From NCBI RefSeq assembly GCF_015244745.1, contig NZ_JABCQI010000002.1, positions 538,561 to 602,560 on the forward strand: 64,000 nucleotides of DNA, read 5' to 3'. Made by a program: the position numbers and the translations under genes. Within the stretch, counting starts at the first letter, position 1. Every line of letters begins with the position of its first letter. Shown piece by piece: positions 62,794-64,000 of this stretch. The notes under the pieces were generated by a model. The model had not been told where the DNA came from, did not search any database, and saw only the letters and a program-made list of their open reading frames with translations. The DNA is from Gluconobacter cadivus (GTDB taxonomy: Bacteria > Pseudomonadota > Alphaproteobacteria > Acetobacterales > Acetobacteraceae).

Positions 62794-63762
62794 GTGAAGA
62801 TACTGGTTACCGGTGTTGCCGGATTTATAGGGTTTCATGTTGCTGAAGCCCTTCTGAAGCAGGGAATGGATATCGTTGGGATTGATGTTCTCAACGACTA
62901 TTATGACCCTTCCCTGAAAATGGCGCGGCTAAGTCAGCTCGAGCATCATCCGAAATTCAGTTTCGTGAAAGTGGATGTGGCCAACCCGCAGGCCATGCAG
63001 GACGTTGTTGGGCAACATCCCGATCTGGAAGGCGTCATCCATCTCGCCGCTCAGGCTGGTGTTCGATATTCGCTGATCGATCCCTATTCTTATGTGACGG
63101 CGAATGTGATGGGGCAGGTTGCGCTACTGGAAGCGTGCCGAGGCCTGAAAAAACTGACGCATGTCGTGTATGCGTCTTCGTCCTCGGTTTATGGACGCAA
63201 TCAGGAAACGCCTTTTCGGGAAACGGATCGGGTCGAACAGCCGAGTTCCCTGTATGCGGTCACCAAGCGTGCGGCCGAACTGACATCGGAATCCTATTCG
63301 TATCTGTATGGCATTCCACAGACTGGCCTAAGATTCTTCACGGTTTATGGCCCGTGGGGACGGCCCGATATGGCTTATTACGGTTTTGCGAAAGCGATCT
63401 CAGAAGGTCGCCCGGTCACTCTCTATGAAGGGAAGGGCCTTTCACGCGATTTCACCTATATCGATGACATCGTCAGAGGTGTGGTGAAAATTCTTGTGAA
63501 GCCGCCGGAGGCCGGGGTGTCACGTCTGCTCAATCTTGGAGGGGACAGACCTGAAAAAGTTACCCGGATGATCGCATTGCTTGAGAAGGATTTGGGGAAG
63601 AAAGCACTGGTTGAACGCCATCCGCGTCCTGTGGCGGATATGGAATCGACATGGGCATCTTTGGAAAAAGTGAAGGAATTGTGCGGGTGGGAGCCTGAAA
63701 TTTCCTTTGAAGACGGCATGAGAGAGTTCGCTGTCTGGTTCAAGAAGTTCCACGGAATCTGA
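62794..63762 (+). CDS. UDP-glucuronate 4-epimerase-type nucleotide-sugar epimerase
   Basis: A 322-residue extended SDR. The NAD motif is KILVTGVAGFIGFHVAEALL, followed by GIDVLNDYYDPSLKMARLSQ, the signature of the UDP-GlcA epimerase subgroup. Further landmarks are VIHLAAQAGVRYSLIDPYSY, YASSSSVYG, the catalytic YAVTKRAAE, TGLRFFTVYGPWGRPDMAYY and SRDFTYIDDIV. It probably makes UDP-galacturonate or a related sugar for surface glycans. The start is GTG 62794. An rRNA-type promoter follows. Confidence 0.88.
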   Translation: MKILVTGVAGFIGFHVAEALLKQGMDIVGIDVLNDYYDPSLKMARLSQLEHHPKFSFVKVDVANPQAMQDVVGQHPDLEGVIHLAAQAGVRYSLIDPYSYVTANVMGQVALLEACRGLKKLTHVVYASSSSVYGRNQETPFRETDRVEQPSSLYAVTKRAAELTSESYSYLYGIPQTGLRFFTVYGPWGRPDMAYYGFAKAISEGRPVTLYEGKGLSRDFTYIDDIVRGVVKILVKPPEAGVSRLLNLGGDRPEKVTRMIALLEKDLGKKALVERHPRPVADMESTWASLEKVKELCGWEPEISFEDGMREFAVWFKKFHGI

Positions 63763-64000
63763 TTTTTTCACAAAAATGCAATTTTCCTGTTGACCCCCTC
63801 CGATCTCCCCCGTATAAGCCCGTTCACCGACGCAGCGGGGCCCACTTCGAGGGGTTCTGGGGCGGCGGGGATGACGGTCTTTGAAAATCGAATATGGAAT
63901 TGGAAGGGATATGTTGGCGGCGTTTTGGTGCTGGTGATTTAGGATTAAGTTCCTGGGTCTAAGTATCGGGATGTTGGTTGATGTATCTTTTAGATGCTTC
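63763..64000 (+). promoter_or_regulatory. Strong promoter and leader, probably of an rRNA operon
   Basis: TTGACC (63790-63795) and TATAAG (63813-63818) are spaced 17 bp apart, a near-consensus housekeeping promoter, with A/T-rich DNA upstream (TTTTTTCACAAAAATGC). The GC-rich discriminator and the following TCTTTGAAAATCGAATATGG, then GGAAGGGATATGTTGGCGGC, resemble the leader before 16S rRNA in alphaproteobacteria. No 16S sequence is reached before the window ends. No gene is seen here. Confidence 0.65.

Overview
The window is a continuous stretch of an alphaproteobacterial chromosome. It has high GC and dense housekeeping operons, and I see no insertion sequence, phage or CRISPR array. Several features point to Acetobacteraceae, probably Gluconobacter or a close relative: the style of the ilv, gcvTHP and split atp F0 operons, b plus b' ATP synthase subunits, DUF2155 beside an Mce protein, and YbjN-ProC and UbiK/Lgt/PgeF neighbourhoods. 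The genus is inferred from gene content, not from a search.

Layout. 1-2.3 kb: ilvB (end only)-ilvN-ilvC, overlapping, for branched-chain amino acids. 2.6-4.1 kb: speD and speE (spermidine), separated by an intrinsic terminator. 4.1-5.2 kb: a MarR regulator with a perfect 24-bp palindrome over its upstream start, a DUF333 lipoprotein and an ABM protein. 5.3-10 kb: a tandem glycine riboswitch and gcvT-gcvH-gcvP. 10.2-17.4 kb: ABM protein, HMA metal-binding protein, TRIC-type membrane protein, glnA with an unusual basic N-terminal tail, HAAS-domain protein, aminotransferase, tldD, YggT and tRNA-Ala. 17.6-22.9 kb: three glycosyltransferases, one pair lying directly behind the atp F0 operon (22.9-25.4 kb). 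25.6-28.7 kb: a large protein resembling a catalytically degenerate C-terminal half of class II ribonucleotide reductase, then mlaD-like, an unknown gene and DUF2155. 28.8-35.2 kb: otsB-otsA-dsbB, DUF1328, nadE and an aldehyde dehydrogenase.

35.3-43.6 kb is the most distinctive part. A glycine/serine/threonine/asparagine-rich beta-roll (RTX-like) protein without a signal peptide lies between two very large multidomain glycosyltransferases that share a related module, followed by an RgpF-like protein. The leftward glycosyltransferase carries G9 and G8 tracts before its catalytic domains. I propose a surface-glycan or secreted-glycoprotein locus that may be phase variable.

43.8-64 kb: HU, tRNA-Gln, TetR regulator, proC-ybjN, ubiK, hldD-lgt-pgeF, acyltransferase, SDR, MFS, rplY-pth, CPBP protease, an operon with a double operator and its own winged-helix regulator, ychF-proA-nadD-rsfS-rlmH, CHAP protein, RidA, MBL hydrolase, DUF192 protein and a nucleotide-sugar epimerase. 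The last 210 bases hold a consensus-like promoter and leader resembling the start of an rRNA operon. Three near-consensus parS sites (10.1, 14.6 and 35.6 kb) suggest that the window lies in the ParB-bound, origin-proximal part of the chromosome.
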